Shown here: piece after piece, positions 1 to 10,798 of the stretch | Numbering within the stretch: position 1 is the first letter of the stretch | Layout: each line of letters opens with the position of its first letter | Position numbers and translations under genes: made by a program | Notes under the pieces: generated by a model | What the model saw: only the letters and a program-made list of their open reading frames with translations | Databases searched by the model: none | Told to the model about the DNA's origin: nothing | Source of the DNA: Cycas panzhihuaensis | Taxonomy: Eukaryota; Cycadophyta | Length of the DNA: 64,000 nt | Direction of reading: 5' to 3' | NCBI GenBank assembly: GCA_023213395.1 | Contig: CM041465.1 | Coordinates: forward strand, 60,643,741-60,707,740

Positions 1-1784
1 TTAGCTGAAATATTCAATAATGATTAATTTATAGTATTTCCTCTTGGATATCAGCTATAATGGGAGACAGCATTTCATGACAATTCATATTTTCATTTCT
101 TGCTATTGAACTCCCTCCTACTTGTACTAGATGTGTAACTTGGCTTGCATTAGGTGCTGATCTTCAAGGTATCTATCTCCAGAATTCTTTGCTTTTTGTC
201 ATGTTTGACTAGAAATTTGAGGCTGACAACTTTACTTTGTCAGGACCTTGTATTGGAGGACCAGAGTGGGACAAGCCTTCCTTTGTGGTATTATGTGCAA
301 GTTATATAATGCCAAAGTACTTTGCTTCCCTGCTTTAACATCCTCTTGGGATATTAGTGCCTGCAGTTTTCTATTGGGTGTGTTTCACCGTGTCTTTGGT
401 TAGAACTGTTTGCCATCTGAATCATGGAGATCTGTATTAAATGTCAATGAATTAATCATTGTTGGAAATATTCATCCATTTACTGATACCTCTTCTGCCT
501 GTTTTTGTGCTTCACACGCTTCTAAAATCCTTGATGTTTCTATGAGAGAATTGTCAAGTCCTTGATCTTTCCATCCTTTCGCTTTTTTCTTGGCCTTTAG
601 AACTCTTTCCTTGTCTGAACGTAAAGTAATGGGTCCTGTGCAATGTCGAAAGAGTCCTCATGTAGTTGTATCGTCTCATTTTGATATCATTTTTCATATT
701 TCTTTCCTTTTTTAGTTTTTTTTTTGGGCACGCTTCTTTTGGCAGGTGGTTTCCCAAATTTGTAGTCCCATCCCCACTTCGTTGTTCTGGGTCCCCCCAG
801 TCTGGTGATTTGTTCCCTTATTCTAGATCCCACCACCTTTTGTCCTTGGATTATTAGCTTCTAATGCTACCCCTGGTGTCCAGTTTGAACTCTGCATATC
901 TTTGTTCATCTAATTTTATATAGTTTGTATCTCTAATTCTCCAAATCTGTTTATGTTTCAAATTTGACTTTTGTGCTTCCAAACAAGGCCCAGCCAATCT
1001 TAATGCTATCTCCAGCAAGATTTACAAGTCTGTTCACATTTGTAATTCTGATCCGGATTTGGTTGTAGTTGTTGACAAATCCTCGCTAAAAGCCAATGCA
1101 GGCGAGCAGAAGGAGAATATGTTAATTTGCAACATTCAACTCCTTTTTCCTTTTTTTTTCCAGAATGAGCCATTATCGCATGGCGAAGGTTTAGAAGCAC
1201 ATTATTGTAGTCACATAATACATTATATGGCAGATTTTGAAATTTCAATGATTTGAATTTTGAAAATTTTGGAGAATTCAACTGTGTTTGCTGGTGAATG
1301 CTGTCTGCCAATAAGCCTTGCCATTTGACTTCCAGCGACGGTACTAAATTCTGTTGGGTAAATTAGTATTGTTATTATCTTTTAAATAGTTTTTTGTTGT
1401 GTTAAAGTTGTCTTATTATGCTAATTTGGGATTCACAATGTTTCCATGGATGCATTAAATACATGAACCTCAGAAGTACATTGGATCCATACAGGTGCTT
1501 TGTGTCAGTTTTAGGAGGATTAGTGGTCAATCTTAGGGAAATCTGTTGACATAAACAAATGAGACCAGCTAGGATATCATCTGAAACACGGTTTAATATA
1601 TTACAGAAACATATGAATAGGCAAGAATGTTGATCACTTTAATACTTTTCCAAGAGTATGTGTCTGAGTCTGTGTCCTTTTCAATTATGATGAACTTCCA
1701 TTAAGTTTTTTTTCTTCATTTGTGCACAATGTATAATATTTTGAATAATGATTCTGAAGATATCCTGAATTGCATATGTTTCAG
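1..1784 (+). other. Intron sequence upstream of the hydrolase terminal exon
   Basis: I see no exon here. The stretch is T-rich, has no long open frame with a protein signature, and ends in a good 3' splice site (pyrimidine-rich tract then TTTCAG at 1779-1784). I read it as the last intron of the gene whose final exon follows; earlier exons, including the one with the catalytic serine, would lie before the window. Short open frames such as 666-857 and 1059-1256 look like chance. Confidence 0.6.
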
Positions 1785-2267
1785 GGCACATCAGATGATG
1801 TTGTTGATTGTTCACATGGAAAGCAGCTTTGGGAGCTTTGCAAGGAGAAGTATGAGCCATTATGGTTAAAGGGAGCTGGTCATTGCAATTTGGAGCTTTA
1901 TCCGGAATACATAAGACATCTGAGAAAATTTATATCAACAGTTGGAAAGTCAGCTTTTCCAAGAAACGGTTCAAGGAGGAGTGTTGATCATCCTGATCCT
2001 TCAAAGATGAGCACTGACCGGCCAGAGAAATCCAGGACCAGCACAGATAGACTGGAGAAGTCGAGGAGCAGTACTGAGCATCCTGACAATTCAAATAATA
2101 GTATTGAACAACAAGATAATCGAACTGAAAAATCCAGGCCTAGTGTTGATTGGCGTGAAAAGTCACGGGCTAGCATTGATCACTTTGAAAAGTCTAGAAA
2201 AAGTATAGATCGCTTTGAGAAAGCGAGGACCAGTGTCGATCGACTGGAAAGATCCTGGACCAGTTAG
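1785..2267 (+). CDS. ABHD17-like alpha/beta-hydrolase, C-terminal exon
   Basis: Terminal exon of a plant serine hydrolase of the ABHD17/Bem46-like family (animal members are depalmitoylases; the substrate in plants is not settled). The exon opens directly after an AG acceptor with [19 protein letters not shown], then [20 protein letters not shown] and RHLRKFIS. The Asp of GTSDD and the His of GAGH are 29 residues apart, the spacing expected for the acid and base of the catalytic triad; the nucleophile Ser belongs to an exon outside the window. After about residue 60 the fold ends and a basic, Ser/Thr-rich tail begins, made of imperfect 10-residue units of the type EKSRxSxDRx, likely disordered and phosphorylatable. 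The stop is TAG at 2265-2267. Phase across the intron cannot be checked. The core is strongly conserved, so the family call is firm; whether the gene is active cannot be judged from one exon. Confidence 0.88.
   Translation, partial: GTSDDVVDCSHGKQLWELCKEKYEPLWLKGAGHCNLELYPEYIRHLRKFISTVGKSAFPRNGSRRSVDHPDPSKMSTDRPEKSRTSTDRLEKSRSSTEHPDNSNNSIEQQDNRTEKSRPSVDWREKSRASIDHFEKSRKSIDRFEKARTSVDRLERSWTS
1970..2264 (+). repeat. 30-bp coding repeat in hydrolase tail
   Basis: About nine degenerate 30-bp units encode decapeptides around K-S-R-x-S-[IVT]-[DE]-R/H. The best units are [40 protein letters not shown] and [10 protein letters not shown]. The period stays in frame and the changes are mostly substitutions, so the array seems to have evolved as protein rather than as neutral satellite. 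Confidence 0.8.
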
Positions 2268-2566
2268 ATCTTGGAAAATCTAATCCCCCAAGGTTAGGTC
2301 AAGTGTCGAAGAGCAATTTAACTTGGCATGCTGGTTAGGGTTCAAATCATGTGGGGGTTTTACTTGGGCTTTGTCCAAATCAGATGTAAGAAGTTTCAAA
2401 TCAATGTGTTACTAAAAATATGATATCTGGAACACGACTTCATGAATTTGTAAATATATACTATTTATTTTTGTTTCAGAGTTGTTTGAGTCATTTCATT
2501 TTTTGTTTGTAGATGCACTTGCTAATTTAGCTCTTAAGGTGCAGAATAGAAGAACATTGCAATAAA
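2268..2566 (+). other. Putative 3' UTR with AATAAA signal
   Basis: Sequence after the hydrolase stop. An AATAAA hexamer at 2561-2566 is the first good poly(A) signal, about 300 bases past the stop. The first 80 bases also read open in the +1 frame (see findings), so the exact stop is not fully certain. Confidence 0.5.
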
Positions 2567-3452
2567 GGCTGAAATGGTCACCCAGTCAAAATTGCATATG
2601 TTTGACTTTGACAAAAGTTTGTGCCGGCAATTTGAGCATCGCTGTTGGCCTGGTCAGTAAGTACAAGAATTGACTGCGAGTGATGGCATGTGGTGTCAAG
2701 TGCAATATTGCTTCTGATTGGGCAACTGAGTATTTTCAGGGCTCTTAAATTATTTTATGGCATGGGCTTGACATTTTTCAAAATGTAATCTCACTTTCTG
2801 TAATTTTTTTAGAGCATTACACATATTTGTATGGGAGAGTTGTATTTTGCCTAACATTTTTTTTGAACATATAGATCACTGTTTCTAACACACCACCCAT
2901 TATTCATCCCTGCTTATCGTTTCAGTCTTATTGCAGGGTTAATGCTTGATTTTCGTTTAGCTATTTTCAACACTCTAATTTTAATCAAACTTACAAAAGA
3001 AGCAACTCTGTGGTTGTAGTTAATGTTGGATTCTTGTTTTGTATATGCTCAATCAAGATTAATTGAGTCTTGTTTGGTGCATTTGCATGGCTTGCTAGAT
3101 AGGCTGTTTGTTGCATATAAGTTGACCATGCAGAGGGCTATACAAAACTCATTATTGTCGCTGCTTTGGTGTGACATGCTAGTTTGTCAAAAAAATTTAA
3201 ATATGTTTCCTCCCATTTCATCCTTATGCTTTTAGATTGTACTTGTCTTATTTAGCATTTTGGACATAAACATACAATTTATTGTGGTTGCTTATGGCTA
3301 TGTAGGCCTTCAGGAGTAAAGGTAGGTCAGACTGCACTTTGTTGGTTTAAGGGTGCGACTTGCCAACCATTGTCTCCTAGCATAATTTCCAGGAAGCCAC
3401 ACATACATTCCTACACCTGGGCTTCTATCATTGTGAGGAACCTGAGATTACG
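2567..3452. other. Intergenic, nothing recognised
   Basis: AT-rich sequence with no protein signature, LTR end or RNA gene that I can support. The 70-codon frame at 3023-3235 has no recognisable motif. Confidence 0.5.
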
Positions 3453-3660
3453 ATGATTCCATTAGCAGGATTGGTAGAATGCTGCACTGAAGGTTGGTGG
3501 ATCATGGTTTAAGTGCCAGGGAAAGAGCAGAATGTTATAGTTGTCTGTTGGTCATGGTTGAGTGGATCATAGTTTAAGTGGCAGGGAAATAGGTAGAATG
3601 CTATAGCTCCAGATCAGTGAATCATGGTTGAAGTGCCAGAAAAATAGGCAGATCTATATT
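3453..3660 (+). repeat. Tandem duplication, copy 1
   Basis: Begins ATGATTCCATTAGCAGGATT and runs to the GCAGATCTATATT block. A second copy starts at 3719, is cut by element A after 3760, and resumes at 11338-11505. Inside each copy a 55-65 bp subunit (core GATCATGGTTTAAGTGCCAG) recurs three times. Confidence 0.85.
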
Positions 3661-3718
3661 CTTCTTAGGGTATTCTTTGCTGGTGTTCTTCACGATGGAG
3701 GTTTTCAAATTATTTACC

Positions 3719-3760
3719 ATGATTCCATTTGCAGGATTGGGAGAATGCTGCACTGTAGGT
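3719..3760 (+). repeat. Tandem duplication, copy 2, part before element A
   Basis: Starts ATGATTCCATTTGCAGGATT and matches copy 1 up to the insertion point. Its last five bases, TAGGT (3756-3760), are the left target-site duplication of element A. Confidence 0.85.
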
Positions 3761-4294
3761 TGTTAAACCTCTTGGTTTACCTTATGTTTATAATGTTAAG
3801 CTAATGTATTTTTGTATTATGTGTGCACTTTTGCACTTTTGTACTTTAGGTGTAACTTTATCACTTAAGTGATAAAGTACACACCCACTTTATGTCTAGT
3901 GACATAACGTTGTAACTTAAGGGTCAAATGACCCCCTTGCACTTTTGCTCACATGAGCTCCCAATGGACACTTGTCCTACATGCAAGCATGCATTGCATG
4001 ATTGACACTTGTCAATCATGCAATAGCCTTTGGCCTCTCATCTTCTTCTATTTAAAGAGGCCTCTCTTCATTGTTGCTCATCTTGAGAGGAGGAGCTCAT
4101 TGTTATTCTGTCAGTTTGCTAATCAAGCTGAAGCATTCTTTGGTGGTTGGACTAATTCCAACCCCCCATTTCTGGTAACTTGATCTTGCTCCCATTTTTC
4201 TTTGTGTTCTTTATATTTTATGCTTCATGCATTTGTAGTATTGTGCTTTTACTTATGATCTTGGGACTAATGTGGCCTAATGCCCATTTTCACA
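3761..4294 (+). repeat. Element A 5' LTR
   Basis: 534 bp, TG...CA ends. It contains a perfect 24-bp palindrome (3855-3878), a hairpin with a 14-bp stem (3993-4024) and a TATA-like box TATTTAAA at 4049-4056, so U3 ends near 4080. Confidence 0.96.
4049..4056 (+). promoter_or_regulatory. Element A TATA box in 5' LTR
   Basis: TATTTAAA preceded by a C/T-rich stretch and followed about 30 bases later by a plausible start region. It is the only TATA-like sequence at a sensible place in this LTR, and the 3' LTR keeps it unchanged at 11087-11094. Confidence 0.6.
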
Positions 4295-4296
4295 TT

Positions 4297-4308
4297 TGGT
4301 ATCAGAGC
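4297..4308 (+). other. Element A primer binding site
   Basis: TGGTATCAGAGC, two bases after the LTR end: complementary to the 3' end of plant initiator-Met tRNA, a perfect 12-base match. Confidence 0.95.
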
Positions 4309-6642
4309 TGAAAGGTTTCTGAACTTAGTTTGTTTAAGCATTGTTAGTTTATTATCTCATCATCATGCTTTGAAATCTGCCTTTGGACTATTCTCGTCCC
4401 CTCGCACTTGAAGAAACCCATTTCTGTGCATTTCTGGACCTGCATGCAAGGTCTGTTCAACCATTTCTGAAGAGGATTCAAGGCGCCAACGGCAAAGACA
4501 TCGCCCGCTTAGCAGTGTCCACTCAACACACAACTCAGCAGACAGTCATCTCACTTACCCGATGGCGATCGAGTCTACATCGGCCCAATCTCAAGATCGC
4601 CCAGCTTAGCGATCGAAAGTCCGTCTAATCAAGCGGTACGACCCATTTAAGAACTCGATTGCGGCTCTTCATCATCGCCAACTGTCATCGCTGAGTCAAG
4701 ACATACCAATAGTCTTCAAACCGGTACCAGAATCGGCTACCAGCTCATTCTTGAGTCAAGACTCAATGCGATCATCTCCAAATCGGCTCGGCTCATTCTT
4801 TGAAGTCAAGACTTCGATGCATAGTCATCTCCAAAGTCTACCATTTCGGCTCATTCTTTGAGTCAAGACTGCAGTCATCACACAACTCTCCACCAAGACA
4901 TTCTTTGAGTCATCATCATAGTGCCCAGTCAAGCATTGCCAACTCAGCAGAGTGCCACATCAATCGCCAAGGCTCTTCTCACCGCCACTGTCATCGCCCT
5001 CTCAATCGCCTGGCCAAGACTCACTTTGCAAGTCAAGACACGCCCAAGCATTACATTGCTACCAAGAAGATATCGTTCAAAGATTACATCGCTCGGCCAG
5101 GTGCACAACCCAAAGACTGCCTTCAATAAAGTGCACATTCAAGACACCACTCCATCTGAGTCACAGCCCAGCATTGCCAGCTCAACAATACTGCCAACTC
5201 ACCATCATCACTCGAGTATCGCTAAGTCACCTTTGAGTCACAACCCAACACCGCCACCAAGAAAATCAACAAAGACCATTTCGACTTAGCACAAATACAT
5301 CTTCAAAGACACGGTCATCTCGGTGCCAAGTCAAGAAGCCAAGAAGCTCCAAATCTCAAAGACACCGCCCAAGAAGGTTAACTCGATCATCATTGAAAAA
5401 ATCAAACCCCTTGTTAGCATATTCTCAACAATATGCTCATGTGAATCAAATTTTTTTGAGGTTTTAAGAGATTTTTTTTACTTAAGAAGAATTTCTTTTA
5501 ATCAAGGGGGGAGTCTTAAAAGACTCTAAGTCTTTATAGCTGGGCCTACTTAAATTTTTTTTTTACAGACATTGGCAGTCTTGATTACCTTAATCTGTTT
5601 TCTTTTAGTGAGATTTAATCTCACTTATAAAGTCTTTTTAAGTGGTTCTTAAAAGTACTTTTTTTGTACTTATTGTTTTAAGCTCTTTTAGCACACTTTC
5701 ATGTTATTAAAGCATCATTGAGTTTAATTAATGTAATCAAAAGGCATATCTACATTGTAAAGGTGAAGAAAATTACCACCTAACTTCATTTTTTGGCACC
5801 TTGCATGGTGACCTTGGCCTTCTTAAGTTCAAAAAGGGGAAGGCTCATTGTGAAACTTAATAAAATCACAATTTTCTTGTTGGATTGTTGAGACATTTTA
5901 AGTCTCAATAGCTGCTGCGTGGAGTTTGTGTTGGCTTTGGAGCATTTCTTGAGTACACCTTTCTTGTGGCTTCATCACTTCATCAGATTTTGAAGATTAA
6001 AAGGAACCATTTCTTGTTGTCTTCATCAAAGGTTCTTTACATCATTTTCTTTAAGACTCAAAGATTTTATCATTGTACTCAAGATACATAAGACCTCACT
6101 TGAATCATAAAGACTTGAAATCTTTTTGTGCTTTATTCTCTCATTGCTTCAAGAAGATTCTTTGTAAACAAAAGGCATATAAATCCAAGTAATAAGACAT
6201 TAAAAATTCACTTAGACTTGTTTAAAAGTGAATTTAAAATCTGGAGAGAGGAAAAAGGTTCAAACCTTGCCTCTAAATTAACCTTAAGCTTGGTGCATTC
6301 CCAGGGGACCAACCGACGCAGTCGGTAACGACAATTAAGGTTGCTTGAGGAAAGGAGATTCGAAAAGGGTGTTATTGAACGTGAATCCCAAGGAAAGCAT
6401 GGTACGCCCATGCAGATCAATCCCACCGCCTTGTCCTAGATTTAACTTGGTCAACATTTGGATCTTCTATAAGATCAAGTTGGACCAACTCTATACCTAG
6501 TCCTCCACCCTCATCATTCCATTCAGGTTGTTGGATCTTCTATTAAGATCGTGACATTGGTCTTGTTAAGATGGAACTTAAGCGACGAAAGCTTTGAGTT
6601 TCCAAGTTATCTGCTAGCTCCAAGTGTTAATCAAGTGGAAAG
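4309..6642 (+). other. Element A leader, 2.3 kb, with internal repeats
   Basis: Non-gag sequence between the primer site and the gag ATG. 4380-5290 is rich in C and A and carries several copies of a block close to GCTCATTCTTTGAGTCAAGA (about 4742, 4791, 4849, 4899), spaced roughly 50-60 bases. Overlapping open frames there (4383-4628, 4800-5129, 4921-5289) have biased composition and no domain. At 5504-5513 a purine run AAGGGGGGAG looks like a polypurine tract, followed by an inverted repeat GAGTCTT-AA-AAGACTC. 5530-6640 is T-rich and non-coding. The leader may be packaging/dimerisation sequence or may contain a piece of another element. Confidence 0.6.
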
Positions 6643-7266
6643 ATGGCTGCCATACATATGCTTAATGCATGTACCATAAGGCTAACGGGACAATCAAATT
6701 ATCAAGAATGGAAAAGAATCACAAAGAATCTCTTGATAATGAATGAGTTCTGGGGATATGTTTTTGAAAAAATCCTCAATCCTACACTTGTGGTTAATAA
6801 TAATGAAAATCAACCTGCACCTGTGGATGTTGAACGTGTTGCTGCATGGGAGGCCAAAGACGAAATTGCTTTGGCATTCATTCGTATGGTTGTGGACATA
6901 AATGTAGACCAAAATATTTCTTCTGCACAATCTTCTAAAGAAGCATGGGACACATTGTCCTATTTGTATGAAAGGCGAAATGAAGCTCGCATTTTGATGA
7001 TAAAAACAAAATTGTACTCTATCAAATTTGTAAAGCCAATGTCGGCATTCTTGTCCTCCATTAAGGAGGTTTGTAATGAATTAACTACTTTAGGTAGTCC
7101 AGTTACAAGAGATGAAATCATAGCCTCCATCACAAAAGCATTACCAAAGGACTACAACGGCTTTATATCATCAACTACACGAGATGGTTCACTAAGGGAG
7201 ATGACATTCAATATACTTGAAAGCTTATTGCTTCAAGAAGAACAAATTTATGCTAAGGATAATTAA
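6643..7266 (+). pseudogene. gag: Element A gag (capsid part)
   Basis: 207 codons from ATG, opening MAAIHMLNACTIRLTGQSNY, then YQEWKRITKNLL, typical of copia Gag of the UBN2/Retrotran_gag_2 type. The AWDTLSYLYERRNEARILMI stretch is the usual helix, and SLREMTFNILESLLLQEEQI ends the capsid region. An in-frame TAA closes it before the nucleocapsid. Downstream, at about 7381-7420, half a zinc knuckle survives in another frame: CHYCG with a following His but no final Cys. The start is chosen because the preceding 2 kb has no gag-like sequence and the ATG sits just before the conserved opening helix. Confidence 0.9.
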
Positions 7267-7440
7267 GAACCATCTATAACAGGTGCTTTCACAGCAAAGG
7301 CAAAGACAAATCAAAAATCCAAAACTGCATTCACAAAGCAGTTTGGAAATATGAACATTGGATCTTCCAAGTCCAATGTTGTATGCCATTATTGTGGCAA
7401 CCCTACCACATTGCACCGAAAAGAAGCAAGTTAATCTTGA

Positions 7441-9200
7441 AGACAACGGAAGAAGCACAGCCCATGTGGTCAAAGACAACAAAACCATGACATCGGGCCA
7501 ACAAAGGTTCCAACAATCGGATCAAGAATAATCCCCCGACCAAATCGATGCCTATCGAGGAGGTCCAAGAGGTGGGGGGTCAAAGAGGTGGCTACCAACA
7601 CCATTTTAATCGGTTTGCCAATGAAGACAAACTGTTTTGTGCATACCAATCATGCAACATTGACAACACTTGATTGTCGATTCAGAGCTTCTCAACATAT
7701 GACAGGAGTGAAGAACTCCTATGCAACATCAAGGAAGGTAAAGGTCAATCGTGACCTTTGAAAATCTTGAATCGCTTGAGATTTCGTGAATAGGCACAAT
7801 AGCTCATTTTCATTCTCCTCAAAATCCTTCCTCATCATTTCCCAACAGTGATGCCTACTTCATTCCTTCTATGGAGAAGAATCTGCTATCTGTCAGTCAG
7901 TTGAACAAGCAACAAATGAGCGTACTATTTAAAAATGGTAAATGTATAATTTGTGACAAAGATGATCAGATCATAGCTGTAGCCTATGAGGATCAAGGTC
8001 TTTATAAGTTAGATGCCAATAATATTACTCTTGATTCTGCTACTGGTTCCACATCTTTGTCAAAATTCGATTATGGCATCAACGTCTAGGACATTTAAGC
8101 CTAGACAATTTGAAGCAGATGATAAACAAAAGCATGGTGTATGGGCTTCCAAAGATGTATGGTTCAAAATGTCTTTGCGAAGCTTGCATAATGGGGACAC
8201 AACATCTGCCGCTTTTCCTAAAGGCAAAGCATGGCGTGCATCTTATCCTTTGCAATTAGTTCACTCGACTTGTGTGGATCCATGTCCACCCAATCCTTTG
8301 GAGGAGCATTGTACTACATATCTTTCATTGATGACTTCTTTCACAAAGTGGGTCTACTTCCTAAAGCAAAATCGAAGCCTTCTCCAAGTTCAAAGAGTTC
8401 AAGGCGGAAGTAGAAAATGAATCTGGCTACTCAATTGGCACATTAAGGTCAGATAATGGAGGTGAATTCACTTCAAATGAATTCAACCAATTTTGCAAGG
8501 ATAATGGAATTCGGAGACAACTCACAGCTCCTCATACTCCTCAGCAAAATGGAGTCTCCGAGAGGATGAATAGAACTTTGGCTAATAAAACCAAAACAAT
8601 GATGCATGCAAAAGGGCTTCCAAGAGCTTACTGGGCCGAAGCATTTCATACAGCCTATGTGGCCAATCGAAGTCCTACAACAGTAGTCACCGATATCACA
8701 CCTGAGGAGGCATGGTCTGGTAAGAAGCCAACTATCAGCCATTTAAGAACATTCGGGTGTACTGCGTATATGCACATACCAGATCAACAAAGAACAAAGT
8801 TGGACAAACATAGCCTCAAATGCATCTTTGTAGGATATGCAATCCATAGCAAAGCCTACAAGTTGTATGATCCAGTTGGGAGAAAAATGCATCTCTCAAG
8901 ATATGTAATCTTTGTTGAGGATGATAAAAAAGAGTTGGATATGGCATCAATCCAACCCCCCATTGACAAAGGGAAAAAGATTGTTGAGGACTTCCATTCC
9001 TCTCAATCTTATACACCATGTTCTTCATCTGCACCTCCTGTACCATCTACTTCATCTTCATCTGCTCCACTTGAACCTTCCACTTCATCTTCTGTTACTC
9101 CTACACTTAGATCAGAAGATATTGAGGTTCATGCCACATCATTTCATAAGTTACCTAAGTGGTACACTCAAGCAGATGCAGGATGGTCATATCATTGAAG
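7441..9200 (+). pseudogene. pol: Element A pol: protease and integrase part, frameshifted
   Basis: The protease active site is recognisable at 7672-7707 (VDS, Asp codon 7679-7681, then ASQHMTG), but a base is missing right after DS, so the motif is split between frames. NLLSVSQLNKQQ follows at 7871. The GAG-pre-integrase zinc-binding block is at about 8065-8200 (LWHQRLGHLSLDNLKQM, then CLCEAC). The integrase core follows with HSTCVDPCPPN in one frame and YYISFIDDFF in another, then RSDNGGEF, HTPQQNGVSERMNRTL and AYWAEAFHTAYVANRSPTT. The second Asp and the Glu of the DDE triad are present. The frame from 8566 to 9198 (210 codons) is intact through the integrase C-terminal part and a Ser/Pro-rich linker. 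At least four frame changes occur between 7640 and 8420. Confidence 0.92.
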
Positions 9201-10771
9201 GGAAACGTCCATCAAAGTATCGGCAACAAACAAATTTTGCACTTATAGCTGAGTGCTTTCTATTGATGAGCCTACTACCTTTGCAGAGGCTTCACAAAGT
9301 GATAGTTGGAAAGCTGCCATGGATGAGGAGATTCAATCCATTCACAAGAATGGTACTTGGGACTTGGTCGAATTGCCTCCACACAAACAGGCAATCAGTT
9401 GTAAATGGGTCTACAAGACCAAATTCTATTATGATGGGACACTCAAGCGACAGAAAGCAAGACTTGTAGCAAAGGGGTTCAAGCAAAAGGAAGGAATTGA
9501 TTACGAGGAGACCTTTGCACTGTAGAAGAAAACATGAACACCATCGACTTCTCTTGGCCTTAGCCGCACAATGCAAATGGCCGTATATCGATGGACGTGA
9601 AGAGCGCCTTCCTCAACGGCGATCTTCAAGAGGAGGTATACTTGGAGCAACCTCCGTTACAAGGAACAAGGCAAGGAGCATTTGGTATGTCGCCTCAAGA
9701 AGGCTTTGTATGGCTTGAAGCAAGCTCCTAGGGCATGGAATGCAAAAATCGATGAATACTTTTTGAGACATGGGTTTCATCGATCCACATCTGATCCAAA
9801 CTTGTATATCAAACATGAACATCACCATGTCATTTATATTGCCTTGTATGTAGACGACTTAGTGATCACGGGTGATGACACTAAGCTCATCAATGTTCTC
9901 CAGGATGATTTGAAGAGAAGTTTTGAGATGACTGATCTCAGACTTCTCCATTACTTTCTAGGCTTTGAGGTATAGCAGCAGCCATGCTATATCTTCATTT
10001 CCCAAGCAAAATACTCTTGGGACATCTTGCAGAGATTCAGGATGCACGACTGCAAGACTACGCCTACACCCATGGAGAACGGCACCAAGCTTTCTCTTAA
10101 TGAGGAAGTCGAACCAGATTCCACTCTTTATCGACAGTTGATTGGTAGCTTGATATATCTCACCAACACTCGTCCAGACATCTCATTTGCAGTTGGGATT
10201 TGCTCTCGCTTCATGTCTCAACCCAATCAGAAGCATTGGCAAGCAAAGAAAACGCATACTCAAGTATATCAAAGGAACATTGCAGCTTGGATTTGAGTAT
10301 GTACATAAGGAGAGCTTCACTTTGGAGGGGTTCTCTGATTCGACAAGGTGATGCCGGGATAGCAGAAATCTACCTAAGCATCGCTTTCACCCTTGGTTCA
10401 AGAATGTTTCATGGAGTTGCAAGAAGCAACCAAATGTTACCTTGTCCTCCACTGAAGCAGAGTACAAAGCTGCGGCCAAGACAAATTGTGAGGCTATCCG
10501 CTCGACGGATTCTTGGTGAGCTTGGATTTCCGCAGAACAATGACCAAAGATTCATTGTGACAATCAGAGTGTCCTCAAGCTAACTAAGAATCTAGTTTTC
10601 CACCCATGGACCAAGCATATTGAAGTTCACCACCATTTCATCAGGGAGCAGGTACACAGTGGTGAGATCACAATTCAATATCGACCAACGGAGCAGCAGA
10701 CGGCAGATATCTTTACCAAGCCCCTTGGTAAAGACAAATTTGTAAAATTTAGAGATGGTCTTGGAGTCTGA
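9201..10771 (+). pseudogene. pol: Element A pol: reverse transcriptase and RNase H, frameshifted
   Basis: RT begins near 9253 with [20 protein letters not shown] and CKWVYKTK, then [21 protein letters not shown] frameshift at about 9525 breaks the next block (the usual palm region reads in other frames until 9680). KKALYGLKQAPRAW and the catalytic YVDD (9847-9858) are intact in the 9682-9975 frame. The RNase H connection reads KTTPTPMENGTKLSL and LIGSLIYLTNTRPDISFAV, then shifts frame near 10250. The end of pol is clear (HHHFIREQVHSGEI, ADIFTKPLGKDKFV) with TGA at 10769-10771. The domain order puts RT after integrase, which is diagnostic of copia. Confidence 0.93.
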
Positions 10772-10788
10772 CTCAACATTATAAACAG

Positions 10789-10798
10789 TAAGGGTGGG
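10789..10798 (+). other. Element A polypurine tract
   Basis: Purine-rich AAGGGTGGG directly before the TG of the 3' LTR: the primer for plus-strand synthesis. Confidence 0.8.

Noticed and set aside
666-1256. Upstream exons of the hydrolase
   Set aside because: None of the open frames in 1-1784 resembles the conserved hydrolase core, and splice-site pairs around them are not convincing.
3453-4920. CRISPR-like array from regularly spaced repeats
   Set aside because: The repeats are degenerate, few and without constant spacers, and the DNA is plant nuclear.
4383-5289. Overlapping plus-strand frames in element A's leader as an extra protein
   Set aside because: Several frames are open at once in a C/A-rich repeat, which is expected by chance; no motif and no single long frame.
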